Shown in pieces: positions 17,294-26,092 of a stretch of 64,000 nt of DNA (position 1 is the first letter of the stretch; the number at the start of each line of letters is the position of its first letter). The notes beneath the pieces were generated by a model that was not told the origin of the DNA, searched no databases, and saw only the letters and a list, made by a program, of their open reading frames with translations. Location: contig NZ_JBBIFX010000001.1 in NCBI RefSeq assembly GCF_037543845.1, forward strand, positions 620,001 through 684,000, read 5' to 3'. The position numbers and the translations under genes were made by a program. The DNA is from Gymnodinialimonas ulvae. GTDB lineage: Bacteria > Pseudomonadota > Alphaproteobacteria > Rhodobacterales > Rhodobacteraceae.

Positions 17294-20200
17294 ATGAAAA
17301 TTGACCGCAGATTTACCCGCGACGGAGCAGACCTGTACGCGGACCTCGACTTCACCACGACGACCTCGGAGATCCGTAATCCCGACGGCACAGTTGTGTT
17401 CAAGCTCGACAATGTGGAAGTCCCGCAGGGTTGGAGCCAGGTCGCCTCGGACGTGATCGCGCAGAAGTATTTCCGCAAGGCGGGTGTGCCCGCCGCGACG
17501 AAGCCCGTGAAGGAAAAGGGCGTGCCCGCATTCCTTCAGCGCCACGTGGCCGACGAAAAGGCGCTGGAGGCTATGCCGGAAGATCAGCGTTATGGCGGCG
17601 AGACGTCCGCCAAGCAGGTCTTCCGGCGCCTTGCCGGTGCCTGGGCATACTGGGGCTGGAAGGGTGGTTATTTCACCGCCGAGGCCGATGCGCGTGCCTA
17701 TTTCGACGAAATGCAGCTGATGCTGGCGCGCCAGATGGCCGCGCCGAACTCGCCGCAATGGTTCAACACGGGCCTGCATTGGGCCTATGGCATCGACGGC
17801 CCGGCCCAAGGCCACCATTACGTGGACTACAAGTCCGGTAAGCTGACGAAATCCACCTCGTCCTACGAGCATCCGCAACCGCATGCCTGCTTCATTCAGG
17901 GCGTGAAGGACGATCTGGTCAATGACGGCGGGATCATGGACCTTTGGGTGCGTGAGGCGCGTCTGTTCAAATATGGCTCGGGCACCGGCACGAACTTCAG
18001 CCACCTGCGCGGTGAGGGCGAGAAACTGTCGGGCGGCGGCAAGTCGTCGGGCCTTATGGGCTTTCTCAAGATCGGCGACCGCGCGGCGGGCGCGATCAAG
18101 TCGGGCGGCACCACACGCCGCGCGGCCAAGATGGTGATCGTCGATGCGGATCACCCCGATATCGAGGATTTCATCGAGTGGAAGGTGCTCGAAGAGCAGA
18201 AAGTGGCCTCCATCGTGGCGGGCTCCAAGATGCACGAAAAGATGCTCAACGGCATTTTCGCAGCGATCCGCGAATGGGACGGCAGCCTTGAGGATGCCGT
18301 GGACCCCGCCAAGAACCCATCGCTGAAATCGGCGATCCGCGAGGCCAAGAAGGTCGCGATCCCAGAGACTTACGTCAAGCGCGTGCTGGATTATGCCAAG
18401 CAGGGCCACACCTCGATCGAGTTCCCGACCTACGACACCGATTGGGACAGTGAGGCGTATAATTCCGTCTCCGGCCAGAATTCCAACAACTCGATCCGCG
18501 TCACCGATGCCTTCCTCAAGGCGGTCGAGAACGACGAGACATGGGAATTGATGAACCGCAAGGACGGCTCGGTCGCCAAAGAGATCAAGGCCCGTGACCT
18601 GTGGGAAAAGGTGGGCCATGCGGCCTGGGCCTGTGCCGATCCCGGCATCCAGTACCACGACACCGTCAACGCGTGGCACACCTGCCCGGAAGATGGCGAG
18701 ATCCGTGGATCGAACCCGTGCTCGGAATACATGTTCCTGGACGATACGGCTTGTAACCTGGCGTCGATGAACCTGCTGACGTTCTATTCCAACGGCGTCT
18801 TTGATGCAGAAAGCTACATGCATGCGACGCGGCTTTGGACGCTGACGCTGGAAATCTCGGTGATGATGGCGCAGTTCCCGTCGAAGGAAATCGCGCAGCT
18901 GAGCTATGATTTCCGCACGCTGGGTCTGGGCTATGCCAACATCGGCGGGCTGCTGATGAACATGGGGTATTCCTACGACAGCGCCGAGGGCCGTGCCCTT
19001 TGCGGCGCGCTGACCGCGATCATGACCGGTGTGGCTTATGCGACCTCGGCCGAGGTGGCGAGCGAGCTGGGGCCGTTCGACGGCTATGCCAAGAACCGCG
19101 AGCACATGCTTCGGGTGATGCGCAACCACCGCAACGCCGCCTACGGCAAGTCCGATGGCTATGAGGATGTGAACGTGAACCCGGTGGCGCTCGACCACGG
19201 CAATTGCCCTGATCAGACGCTGATCGGGCTGGCCAAGCAGGCCTGGGACGAGGCGCTCACCCTCGGCGAGCAGCACGGCTACCGCAACGCACAGGCCACG
19301 GTGATCGCCCCCACGGGCACGATTGGCCTGGTCATGGATTGTGACACGACAGGCATCGAGCCGGACTTCGCATTGGTGAAGTTCAAGAAGCTGGCCGGTG
19401 GCGGATATTTCAAGATCATCAACCGCTCGGTCCCCGGCGCGCTTGAGGCGATGGGCTATTCGTCCAGCCAGATCGAGGAAATCATCGCCTATGCGGTCGG
19501 TCACGGCACCATCGGGCAGGCGCCGGGCATCAACCACACCAGCCTCATCGGGCATGGTTTTGGCCCGGCAGAGATCGAAAAGATCGAAGCCGCCCTGCCG
19601 CAAGCCTTCGACATTCGCTTCGTCTTCAACCAATGGACCCTTGGCGCGGAATTCTGCACCGAGACCCTTGGCATCCCGGCGGACAAACTGAACGATCCCA
19701 CCTTTGACCTGCTACGGCATCTGGGCTTTTCCAAAGCCGATATCGACGCCGCGAACGACCATGTCTGTGGGACCATGACCTTGGAGGGCGCGCCGTTCCT
19801 CAAAGACGAACACCTGTCCGTGTTCGACTGCGCGAACCCCTGCGGGAAAAAGGGCAAACGCTTCCTCAGCGTCGACTCGCATATCCACATGATGGCGGCG
19901 GCCCAATCCTTTATCTCGGGCGCGATCTCCAAGACGATCAACATGCCGAACAATGCGACGATCGAAGATTGCCAGAAGGCATATGAGCTGTCGTGGTCGC
20001 TCGGTGTGAAGGCCAACGCGCTTTATCGCGATGGCTCGAAACTGTCGCAGCCGCTGGCCGCAGCGCTGGTTGAGGATGATGACGAGGCCGCCGAGGTGCT
20101 GGAGAACGGCACCACGATGGAAAAGGCTCAGGTCGTGGCAGAGAAGATCATCGAGAAGGTGGTCATTAAGGAGATCATCAAGGCGCACCGCGAAAAGCTG

Positions 20201-20968
20201 CCCGAGCGCCGCAAGGGGTATACCCAGAAGGCGATCGTTGGGGGCCACAAGGTCTACCTGCGCACCGGGGAGTACAAGGACGGCAACCTTGGCGAGATCT
20301 TCATCGACATGCACAAGGAAGGCGCGGGCTTCCGGGCGATGATGAACAACTTCGCCATCGCGGTCTCGGTCGGTCTGCAATACGGCGTGCCGCTTGAGGA
20401 ATTCGTGGATGCGTTCACCTTCACCAAGTTCGAACCCTCGGGGATGGTGCAGGGCAACGACTCGATCAAGAACGCCACTTCGATCCTCGACTACATCTTC
20501 CGCGAGCTGGCCGTGTCCTACCTTGACCGGACCGACCTGGCCCATGTGGCCCCGGAAGGTGCGAGCTTCGACAGCATCGGGCGCGGGGCAGAGGAGGGCG
20601 TATCCAACGTCACCGAAGTGCCCGACAGCCGCGGCTCGGACCCGCTGGAAGTGCTCAAACAGGTGGCCTCGACCGGCTATCTGCGCAAGCGCGCCCCGCA
20701 GGAGCTGATCGTGTTGCAGGGCGGGGCCGATCCGGTCGCCGTGCTGGAGACGCTGGTGCCCGAGACGTCGAATGGCGGTGGGACCATGGCGGCGGTCACA
20801 TCGACCACCGCAGTGACCACCGGCACCGTCGAGATCGACGCCCGTACCAAAGCCAAGATGCAGGGCTATGAGGGCGAGGCGTGCGGCGAATGCGGCAACT
20901 ACACCCTGGTGCGCAACGGCACCTGCATGAAGTGCAACACCTGCGGCGGGACGTCGGGGTGTAGCTGA
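17294..20968 (+). CDS. nrdJ: Vitamin B12-dependent (class II) ribonucleoside-diphosphate reductase
   Basis: A 1224-residue adenosylcobalamin-dependent reductase that makes deoxyribonucleotides with or without oxygen. The active-site cysteine loop is NPCSEYMFLDDTACNLASMN, with Cys476 in NPCSEY. Upstream are PNSPQWFNTGL and GTGTNFSHLRGEGEKLSGGG, downstream the PTGTIGLVMDCDTTGIEPD segment. The C-terminus carries a four-cysteine zinc-ribbon-like tail (CGECGNY, CMKCNTCGG) typical of NrdJ. No small subunit is needed or seen. Regulation by NrdR is known for the family; only a weak candidate box is visible upstream. Confidence 0.97.
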   Translation: MKIDRRFTRDGADLYADLDFTTTTSEIRNPDGTVVFKLDNVEVPQGWSQVASDVIAQKYFRKAGVPAATKPVKEKGVPAFLQRHVADEKALEAMPEDQRYGGETSAKQVFRRLAGAWAYWGWKGGYFTAEADARAYFDEMQLMLARQMAAPNSPQWFNTGLHWAYGIDGPAQGHHYVDYKSGKLTKSTSSYEHPQPHACFIQGVKDDLVNDGGIMDLWVREARLFKYGSGTGTNFSHLRGEGEKLSGGGKSSGLMGFLKIGDRAAGAIKSGGTTRRAAKMVIVDADHPDIEDFIEWKVLEEQKVASIVAGSKMHEKMLNGIFAAIREWDGSLEDAVDPAKNPSLKSAIREAKKVAIPETYVKRVLDYAKQGHTSIEFPTYDTDWDSEAYNSVSGQNSNNSIRVTDAFLKAVENDETWELMNRKDGSVAKEIKARDLWEKVGHAAWACADPGIQYHDTVNAWHTCPEDGEIRGSNPCSEYMFLDDTACNLASMNLLTFYSNGVFDAESYMHATRLWTLTLEISVMMAQFPSKEIAQLSYDFRTLGLGYANIGGLLMNMGYSYDSAEGRALCGALTAIMTGVAYATSAEVASELGPFDGYAKNREHMLRVMRNHRNAAYGKSDGYEDVNVNPVALDHGNCPDQTLIGLAKQAWDEALTLGEQHGYRNAQATVIAPTGTIGLVMDCDTTGIEPDFALVKFKKLAGGGYFKIINRSVPGALEAMGYSSSQIEEIIAYAVGHGTIGQAPGINHTSLIGHGFGPAEIEKIEAALPQAFDIRFVFNQWTLGAEFCTETLGIPADKLNDPTFDLLRHLGFSKADIDAANDHVCGTMTLEGAPFLKDEHLSVFDCANPCGKKGKRFLSVDSHIHMMAAAQSFISGAISKTINMPNNATIEDCQKAYELSWSLGVKANALYRDGSKLSQPLAAALVEDDDEAAEVLENGTTMEKAQVVAEKIIEKVVIKEIIKAHREKLPERRKGYTQKAIVGGHKVYLRTGEYKDGNLGEIFIDMHKEGAGFRAMMNNFAIAVSVGLQYGVPLEEFVDAFTFTKFEPSGMVQGNDSIKNATSILDYIFRELAVSYLDRTDLAHVAPEGASFDSIGRGAEEGVSNVTEVPDSRGSDPLEVLKQVASTGYLRKRAPQELIVLQGGADPVAVLETLVPETSNGGGTMAAVTSTTAVTTGTVEIDARTKAKMQGYEGEACGECGNYTLVRNGTCMKCNTCGGTSGCS

Positions 20969-21325
20969 GGAGATTAATGCCCGGCACCGGCCCGATTGCG
21001 GGCTGGTGTTGGGACAACAATCGGATGCGCGTCCCTCACCGTTCGCGCATCTGTACCAACGGGGTGGGACCCGCGAAGTCTTCGGTTTTCGCTACATCCC
21101 ACTCCAAGAGTTTTCATTGGAAAGCTCTTGGTTTCCGGGGTGGGTGCGCTCACCCTTGGCGCGGATCAGGCCGCAGGCAGAAAACACGGGCAGTTAATTA
21201 TCAGAGCCTGATCAGCGAAACTGGGGTCCCTTCGGGGGCCCCATTCTTTTTGGGCGGAGGGCCGCTTGGGGATGTCCGCACCACGCGCTCTTGCCGCCCC
21301 GACCGCCCCACGCAATAGTCGCGCC
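20969..21325. other. Non-coding or weakly coding stretch between nrdJ and modA
   Basis: It contains a well-placed AGGAG and ATG at 20977 right after nrdJ, opening a 113-codon frame that runs through the terminator into modA and loses the local codon pattern after some 30 codons, so at most a short peptide is likely. A 12-bp hairpin (CCAAGAGTTTTC 21104-21115, GAAAGCTCTTGG 21120-21131, one G-T pair) and a terminator at 21223-21252 follow. Confidence 0.5.
21223..21252 (+). terminator. Rho-independent terminator upstream of modA
   Basis: GGGGTCCC (21223-21230), loop TTCG, GGGGCCCC (21235-21242; one G-T pair), then ATTCTTTTT. It probably ends the nrdJ transcript about 255 bases after the stop codon. 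Confidence 0.85.
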
Positions 21326-22054
21326 ATGCGCTGGCCCTGGCTTCTTTCCCTGTTCCTGATCTCACCCGCGTCGGCGGAGGATATCACGGTGTTCGCGGCG
21401 GCGAGCCTTGCCGGGCCGCTTGATCGCGTGGCGCACGCCTTCACCGCGCAGACCGGCCACGAGGTAACGCTGTCCTACGCAGGCTCGTCGTCCATCGCGC
21501 GGCAGGTCGAGCAGGGGGCCCCGGCGGATGTGGTGTTCCTGGCCAACATCGACTGGATGGACCATCTGGAGGCCGCGCAGGCGATCCGCCCCGGGACCCG
21601 CCGCGACCTCCTTGGCAACCGGTTGGTGATCGTGATGAACACCACCCACCTCGCCGATGCGGATGTGCCTCCCGGGATCGGCGACGGGCGCATTGCCATG
21701 GCGCTGGTCGATGCGGTTCCTGCGGGCATATATGGACGGATGGCGTTTGAGGCGTCGGGCGTTTGGGACGCCTTGCGCCCGCAGGTGATCGAGACGGACA
21801 ACGTGCGCGCGGCGTTGCGTCTTGTGGTCCTGGGCGCGGCACAGACCGGGGTGGTTTACGCGACCGATGCGATGGCGGAGCCGGGGGTGGCGGTGATCGA
21901 AACGCTGTCCGCCACGTTGCATCCGCCCATTGTCTATCCGGCCGCGTTGACGCCGCATGCCCCGGAGCCGGGGCGGGCGTTTCTGGATTGGTTGGCAGGC
22001 GATGCGGCGCGGGCGTTGTTTCGCGACGCGGGTTTCGCGGTGATTGACGAATGA
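21326..22054 (+). CDS. modA: Molybdate ABC transporter, substrate-binding protein
   Basis: A 242-residue periplasmic binding protein. The signal peptide (MRWPWLLSLFLISPASA) is followed directly by the ModA start ITVFAAASLAGPLDRVA, then TLSYAGSSSIARQVEQGAPADV and the late GVVYATDA segment. It captures molybdate for the ModBC importer. The start at 21326 is chosen because the signal peptide begins there. modB overlaps its end as ATGA. Confidence 0.95.
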   Translation: MRWPWLLSLFLISPASAEDITVFAAASLAGPLDRVAHAFTAQTGHEVTLSYAGSSSIARQVEQGAPADVVFLANIDWMDHLEAAQAIRPGTRRDLLGNRLVIVMNTTHLADADVPPGIGDGRIAMALVDAVPAGIYGRMAFEASGVWDALRPQVIETDNVRAALRLVVLGAAQTGVVYATDAMAEPGVAVIETLSATLHPPIVYPAALTPHAPEPGRAFLDWLAGDAARALFRDAGFAVIDE

Positions 22055-22752
22055 CCGGGTGGCTCGGGCCCGCGGAATGGCAAGCGGTGGCCCTGTCGCT
22101 GCGCGTGGCCGTGGTCGCGACGCTTCTGAGTCTGCCATTGGGAATTGCGGTCGCCTGGGTGCTGGCGCGCAAGCGCTTCCCGGGACATGCCGTATTGAAC
22201 GGGGTGGTGCATCTGCCGTTGATCCTGCCGCCGGTGGTGACGGGGTATCTTCTGTTGATCTCGTTCGGTCCGCAGGCCGGGTTGGGCGGATGGTTGGAGG
22301 CGATGGGCTTGGGCGTTGCGTTCCGCTGGACGGGGGCGGCGCTGGCGGCGGCGATCATGGCCTTTCCGTTGATGGTGCGCGCGATCCGTTTGGCCCTTGA
22401 GGCGGTCGATCCGGGGTTGGAGGAGGCGGCGGCGACGCTTGGCGCGTCGCGCTGGCGGGTGTTTTACTCCGTGACCCTGCCGCTGATCGCGCCGGGGGTT
22501 TTGACGGGGGCAATCCTCGCCTTCGCCAAGGCGATGGGCGAATTCGGTGCGACGATCACGTTCGTGAGCAATATCCCTGGCGAGACACGCACGGTGCCCT
22601 CGGCGATCTATGCCTTCCTGCAGGTGCCGGGTGGTGAGGCCTCGGCCTGGCGTCTGGTCATCGTGTCGGTCGTGATCGCGATGGGAGCGTTGTTGGCCTC
22701 CGAACTTCTGGCGCGCCGGGTGGCGGCGCGGATCGGGGGGCGCGATGCTTGA
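22051..22752 (+). CDS. modB: Molybdate ABC transporter, permease
   Basis: A 233-residue inner-membrane permease with about five to six hydrophobic segments. The ATPase-coupling loop is EEAAATLGASRWRVFYSVTL, with the ModB-specific FAKAMGEFGATITFVSNIPG downstream. It forms the channel for molybdate with ModA and ModC. It overlaps modA by four bases and modC by eight. Confidence 0.95.
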   Translation: MTGWLGPAEWQAVALSLRVAVVATLLSLPLGIAVAWVLARKRFPGHAVLNGVVHLPLILPPVVTGYLLLISFGPQAGLGGWLEAMGLGVAFRWTGAALAAAIMAFPLMVRAIRLALEAVDPGLEEAAATLGASRWRVFYSVTLPLIAPGVLTGAILAFAKAMGEFGATITFVSNIPGETRTVPSAIYAFLQVPGGEASAWRLVIVSVVIAMGALLASELLARRVAARIGGRDA

Positions 22753-23788
22753 GGTTTTGATCCGCCATGATTTCGGCGGTTTCCAGCTTGATGCGGCCTT
22801 TGAGGCGCCTGCGGGCGTCACGTGCTTGTTCGGTCGGAGTGGCGCAGGAAAAACCAGCGTTGTCAGAGCGGTGGCGGGCCTTCTTAATGCGGACGAGGCG
22901 CGGATTGTGATTGGGCGGCAGCGGGTCGACCCATTGCCTGTGCACCGACGCGGGATCGGCTATGTGTTTCAGGAGCCGCGCCTGTTTCCGCATATGGATG
23001 TGCGCGGCAACCTCAGTTATGCGCGCGCGGGGGCGGATGCGGGCCCAGTGGTCGAGATGCTCGGCATCGGCCATCTTCTGGACCGGCGGCCTGCGGATTT
23101 GTCGGGCGGCGAGGCGCAGCGTGTGGCGATCGGGAGGGCGCTCCTGAGCAAGCCGCGTCTGTTGCTGCTGGACGAGCCATTGGCCGCGCTGGACGAAGCC
23201 CGCAAGGCCGAGATTTTGCCCTATCTCGAACGGGTCCGCGACGCCGCCCGCGTGCCGGTTCTGTATGTGTCGCATTCCGTGGCCGAGGTGGCGCGACTGG
23301 CCACGACCTTGGTCGCACTGGAGCAGGGCCGTGTCGTGCGCGTCGGGCCGGCGACAGAGCTGCTGTCCGATCCCGACATCGCGCCGGTCATCGGCATCCG
23401 GGACGCGGGCGCGCTGGTGACGGCGCGGGTGGTGCGCCACCATGACGACGGCTTGACGGAATTGGCCTGCTCGGGCGGGGCTTTGTGGCTGCCGCATGTC
23501 GCCGCCGACGAAGGCGCGCAGGTCCGTGTGCGGATTGAGGCACAAGATGTGATGCTGTCGCGCGCCCTGCCCGAGGGGATATCGGCGTTGAACGTTCTGC
23601 CCGTGCGCCTCAGCGCGCTGCGCGACGGCGACGGGCCGGGAGTGATGGTGCAGGTGGTGGCCGGTGACGACCGTTTGCTGGCCCGCGTCACCCAGAGATC
23701 CGCAAAAGCAATGGGGCTTTCCGAGGGGTGGTGCGGCTATGCCGTGGTAAAATCCGTTGCCGTCGCGTCCGGAAATGTCAGCCGCTAG
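22745..23788 (+). CDS. modC: Molybdate ABC transporter, ATP-binding protein
   Basis: A 347-residue ATPase. Walker A GRSGAGKTS (about residues 30-38), signature LSGGEAQRVAIGRALLSKP, Walker B LLLLDEPLAALD and the switch VSHS. The C-terminal 130 residues carry a MOP/TOBE-type oxyanion-binding domain (ISALNVLPVRLSAL), which in the family senses molybdate and can inhibit transport. No ModE-like regulator gene or clear ModE box was found near the operon. Confidence 0.95.
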   Translation: MLEVLIRHDFGGFQLDAAFEAPAGVTCLFGRSGAGKTSVVRAVAGLLNADEARIVIGRQRVDPLPVHRRGIGYVFQEPRLFPHMDVRGNLSYARAGADAGPVVEMLGIGHLLDRRPADLSGGEAQRVAIGRALLSKPRLLLLDEPLAALDEARKAEILPYLERVRDAARVPVLYVSHSVAEVARLATTLVALEQGRVVRVGPATELLSDPDIAPVIGIRDAGALVTARVVRHHDDGLTELACSGGALWLPHVAADEGAQVRVRIEAQDVMLSRALPEGISALNVLPVRLSALRDGDGPGVMVQVVAGDDRLLARVTQRSAKAMGLSEGWCGYAVVKSVAVASGNVSR

Positions 23789-23800
23789 GGCGCGTCTAAC

Positions 23801-23817
23801 TTATTGATTTTCAATAA
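23801..23817. terminator. AT-rich hairpin between convergent modC and the peptide ABC operon
   Basis: TTATTGA (23801-23807), loop TTT, TCAATAA (23811-23817), then TAAATA. It sits in the 41-base gap between two convergent genes; it is a weak but plausible shared end signal. Confidence 0.45.
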
Positions 23818-23829
23818 TAAATATCCCGT

Positions 23830-25917
23830 TTATTCGGCCGCGATCTTGATGACGGGTTCCATTCGCGCAAGAATATCTTCAGCGAGGTGGCATTTGATCT
23901 GGTGTCCATCGGCCAGCGTGCGTAGGGGCGGAACCTCAGTGTCGCACAGGCCGCCGGGTACGTCGGACTTCCAGCGGCAGCGTGTCTGGAACGGGCAGCC
24001 AGGGGGCGGGTTCATCGCCGAAGGGATGTCACCGTCGAGCACGATATGCTTCTTTTCAATGGAGGTGTCCGCGATCGGAACGGCGGACAGAAGCGCCTCG
24101 GTGTAGGGGTGATAGGGCGGGCTGAAGACCTGCTCGGTGTCGCCCAATTCGACCACATGGCCAAGATACATGACCATGACGCGGTCGCTCAGGTAGCGCA
24201 CGATCGACAGGTCATGGGAGATGAACAGAAGCGTGGTTTTCTCGCGGCGCTGGATCTCCATCAGAAGATCCGTCACTGCGGCTTGGACCGATACATCCAA
24301 CGCGCTAACCGGTTCATCTGCCACGACAATCTTGGCGTCACCGGCGAAGGCGCGGGCGATGCCGACGCGCTGTTTCTGGCCGCCGGACAACTGCCGGGGC
24401 ATGCGGTCGGCGAAGGCTCGGGGAAGTTTTACTAAATCGAGGAGCTCCAGCATCCGCTCGCGGCGCTCGGCCTCGTTCTTGCCGATCTTGAAGATTTCAA
24501 GCGCGCGGATGATCTGGCGGCCCACGGTCATCGAGGGGTTCAGCGTGTCGAACGGGTTCTGGAACACCATCTGCACATTCGACACGGTCGCGGTGTCGCG
24601 CTCTTCGATGGGGGTGTTGCCGATGGATTTGTTGCCGAGGGTGATTTCGCCATCGGTGGCCGTCTCAAGCCCCATCAAAACCTTCGCGAGCGTGGACTTG
24701 CCGCAGCCGCTTTCGCCCACGATGGCCAGCGTCTCGGATTCGCGTGCCTCAAACGTAAGTGTCTCGTTTGCCTTGACAACTTTCTTGTCGCCGCCGCCGA
24801 AGAGCGCGTTTGCCGCGACCTCGTAATACTTCTTGAGGTTGTCGATCTTGAGGACCACGTCGCCGATCGTGGCCTTTTCGGTGGTGGCGGCCAGTTCGGG
24901 CGGGGCGTTCCAGTCGATCTCCGCAAAGCGCAGGCAGCGGCTTTCGTGGCGGTCGCCGTGGGCGACGTCGAACATCGGAATGGCGTCAGCGTTGCAGCGG
25001 CCTTCCTCGAAATAATTGCAGCGGGGGCCGAAGTTACAGCCCGGCGGGCGCTCGTGCGGCAGGGGGAAGTTGCCCGGAATGGCGATCAGCGGGCGGGCAT
25101 TCTTGTCAGCGCCGGGCAGGGGGATCGAGCGGAACAAAGCCTGCGTATAGGGGTGCTGCATGTTGTCGAAAACATCGGCGATGCGGCCCGTTTCCACGGC
25201 CTCGCCGGAATACATCACGCACAGCCGATCACAGGTTTCCAGCACCAGCCCGAGGTTGTGAGAGATGAACAGCATCGAGGTGCCGTATTTCTCGCCCAGA
25301 CCCTTCACGAGGTCCACGATCCCGGCCTCAACCGTCACGTCGAGCGCGGTGGTGGGCTCATCCAGGATCAGCAAGGAAGGCTTTGACATCAAGGCCATAG
25401 CGATCACGATGCGCTGCTGCTGACCTCCGGAAAGCTGGTGCGGATAGCTTTTGAGCATACGTTCCGGGTCGGGCAGGCGGACGTCGGTGACGACGCCGAG
25501 GGCCATCTGATAGGCCTCGTCCTCGGACTTGCCTTCGTGGATCATCGGCACTTCCATGAGCTGCTTGCCGATGCGCATGGCGGGGTTCAGGGAGGCCATG
25601 GGTTCCTGATAGATCATGGCGATCTCGGAGCCGCGCAATTCGCGAAGCTCTTCCTGGCTCATCTTGTTGAGGTCGCGGCCCTTGAACTTGATCGTGCCGC
25701 CGACAACGCGCCCGTTCACGCCGAGATCCTGCATCACGCCAAGCGCCACGGTGGATTTGCCGCAGCCGCTCTCGCCCACAAGGCCCATCGCCTCCCCGGG
25801 CATCACGGTGCAGGAGAAATCCATAACGGCGGGAATCTCGCGCAGGCGGGTGAAAAAGGAGATCGAAAGGTTTTCGATTTCCAGGATCGGGCCGTCATAG
25901 GGTGTGCGATCTGCCAT
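23830..25917 (-). CDS. Peptide/opine-type ABC transporter, fused double ATPase
   Basis: A 695-residue protein with two complete oligopeptide-type ATPases in one chain (DppD-like then DppF-like). Both halves have Walker A GESGCGKST, signatures LSGGQQQRIVIAMAL and LSGGQKQRVGIARAF, and Walker B motifs (LLILDEPTTALD, IVVADEPVSALD). Each half also has the C-terminal oligo_HPY cysteine segment (PPGCNFGPRCNYF, PPPGCPFQTRCRW) which can bind an Fe-S cluster in related proteins. The start at 25917 is preceded by AAGGAAA. Last gene of a minus-strand operon. The substrate (peptide, opine or similar) is unknown. Confidence 0.92.
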   Translation of the reverse strand: MADRTPYDGPILEIENLSISFFTRLREIPAVMDFSCTVMPGEAMGLVGESGCGKSTVALGVMQDLGVNGRVVGGTIKFKGRDLNKMSQEELRELRGSEIAMIYQEPMASLNPAMRIGKQLMEVPMIHEGKSEDEAYQMALGVVTDVRLPDPERMLKSYPHQLSGGQQQRIVIAMALMSKPSLLILDEPTTALDVTVEAGIVDLVKGLGEKYGTSMLFISHNLGLVLETCDRLCVMYSGEAVETGRIADVFDNMQHPYTQALFRSIPLPGADKNARPLIAIPGNFPLPHERPPGCNFGPRCNYFEEGRCNADAIPMFDVAHGDRHESRCLRFAEIDWNAPPELAATTEKATIGDVVLKIDNLKKYYEVAANALFGGGDKKVVKANETLTFEARESETLAIVGESGCGKSTLAKVLMGLETATDGEITLGNKSIGNTPIEERDTATVSNVQMVFQNPFDTLNPSMTVGRQIIRALEIFKIGKNEAERRERMLELLDLVKLPRAFADRMPRQLSGGQKQRVGIARAFAGDAKIVVADEPVSALDVSVQAAVTDLLMEIQRREKTTLLFISHDLSIVRYLSDRVMVMYLGHVVELGDTEQVFSPPYHPYTEALLSAVPIADTSIEKKHIVLDGDIPSAMNPPPGCPFQTRCRWKSDVPGGLCDTEVPPLRTLADGHQIKCHLAEDILARMEPVIKIAAE

Positions 25918-25960
25918 GTTAGATTTCCTTAAGTGACGGGCCAAAAGGCAGGTGAATTTT

Positions 25961-25990
25961 TCTGTAGTTTATTTGTAGTTTTTCTGTAGT
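25961..25990. repeat. Three helically phased TGTAGT repeats
   Basis: TGTAGT occurs at 25963, 25974 and 25985, exactly 11 bp apart, each after a T-rich run (TTTCTGTAGT, TATTTGTAGT, TTTCTGTAGT). It lies in the 175-base gap between the permease and ATPase genes, 45 bases upstream of the ATPase start. It could be a binding site for a regulator or an internal promoter region. Confidence 0.55.
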
Positions 25991-26019
25991 GCATCGCGGC
26001 TTTTTTTGGGGCCAGATCC

Positions 26020-26047
26020 GACCCGGCGGCACGTTTCCAGCCGGGTC
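26020..26047. other. GC-rich hairpin inside the transporter operon
   Basis: GACCCGGC (26020-26027) pairs with GCCGGGTC (26040-26047) across a 12-nt loop, with partial extension. On the minus strand it is followed by A-rich, not T-rich sequence, so it is not a standard terminator. It may stabilise or process the operon mRNA between the permease and ATPase genes. Confidence 0.4.
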
Positions 26048-26092
26048 TGGACCTTGGGGATTGGCCCGCCACGCCGATGGGCGTCAGCGGCA

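Noticed and set aside
17153..19633. 826-codon open frame antisense to nrdJ
   Set aside because: High GC content leaves the antisense third frame open. The protein has no family features, while the plus strand encodes a complete NrdJ.
20977..21318. Full 113-residue protein between nrdJ and modA
   Set aside because: The frame runs through a strong terminator and into the modA upstream region with poor codon use, so the full length is unlikely to be real.
25938..25990. CRISPR-like array from the 11-bp repeats
   Set aside because: Units are too short, only three, and there are no spacers or cas genes.
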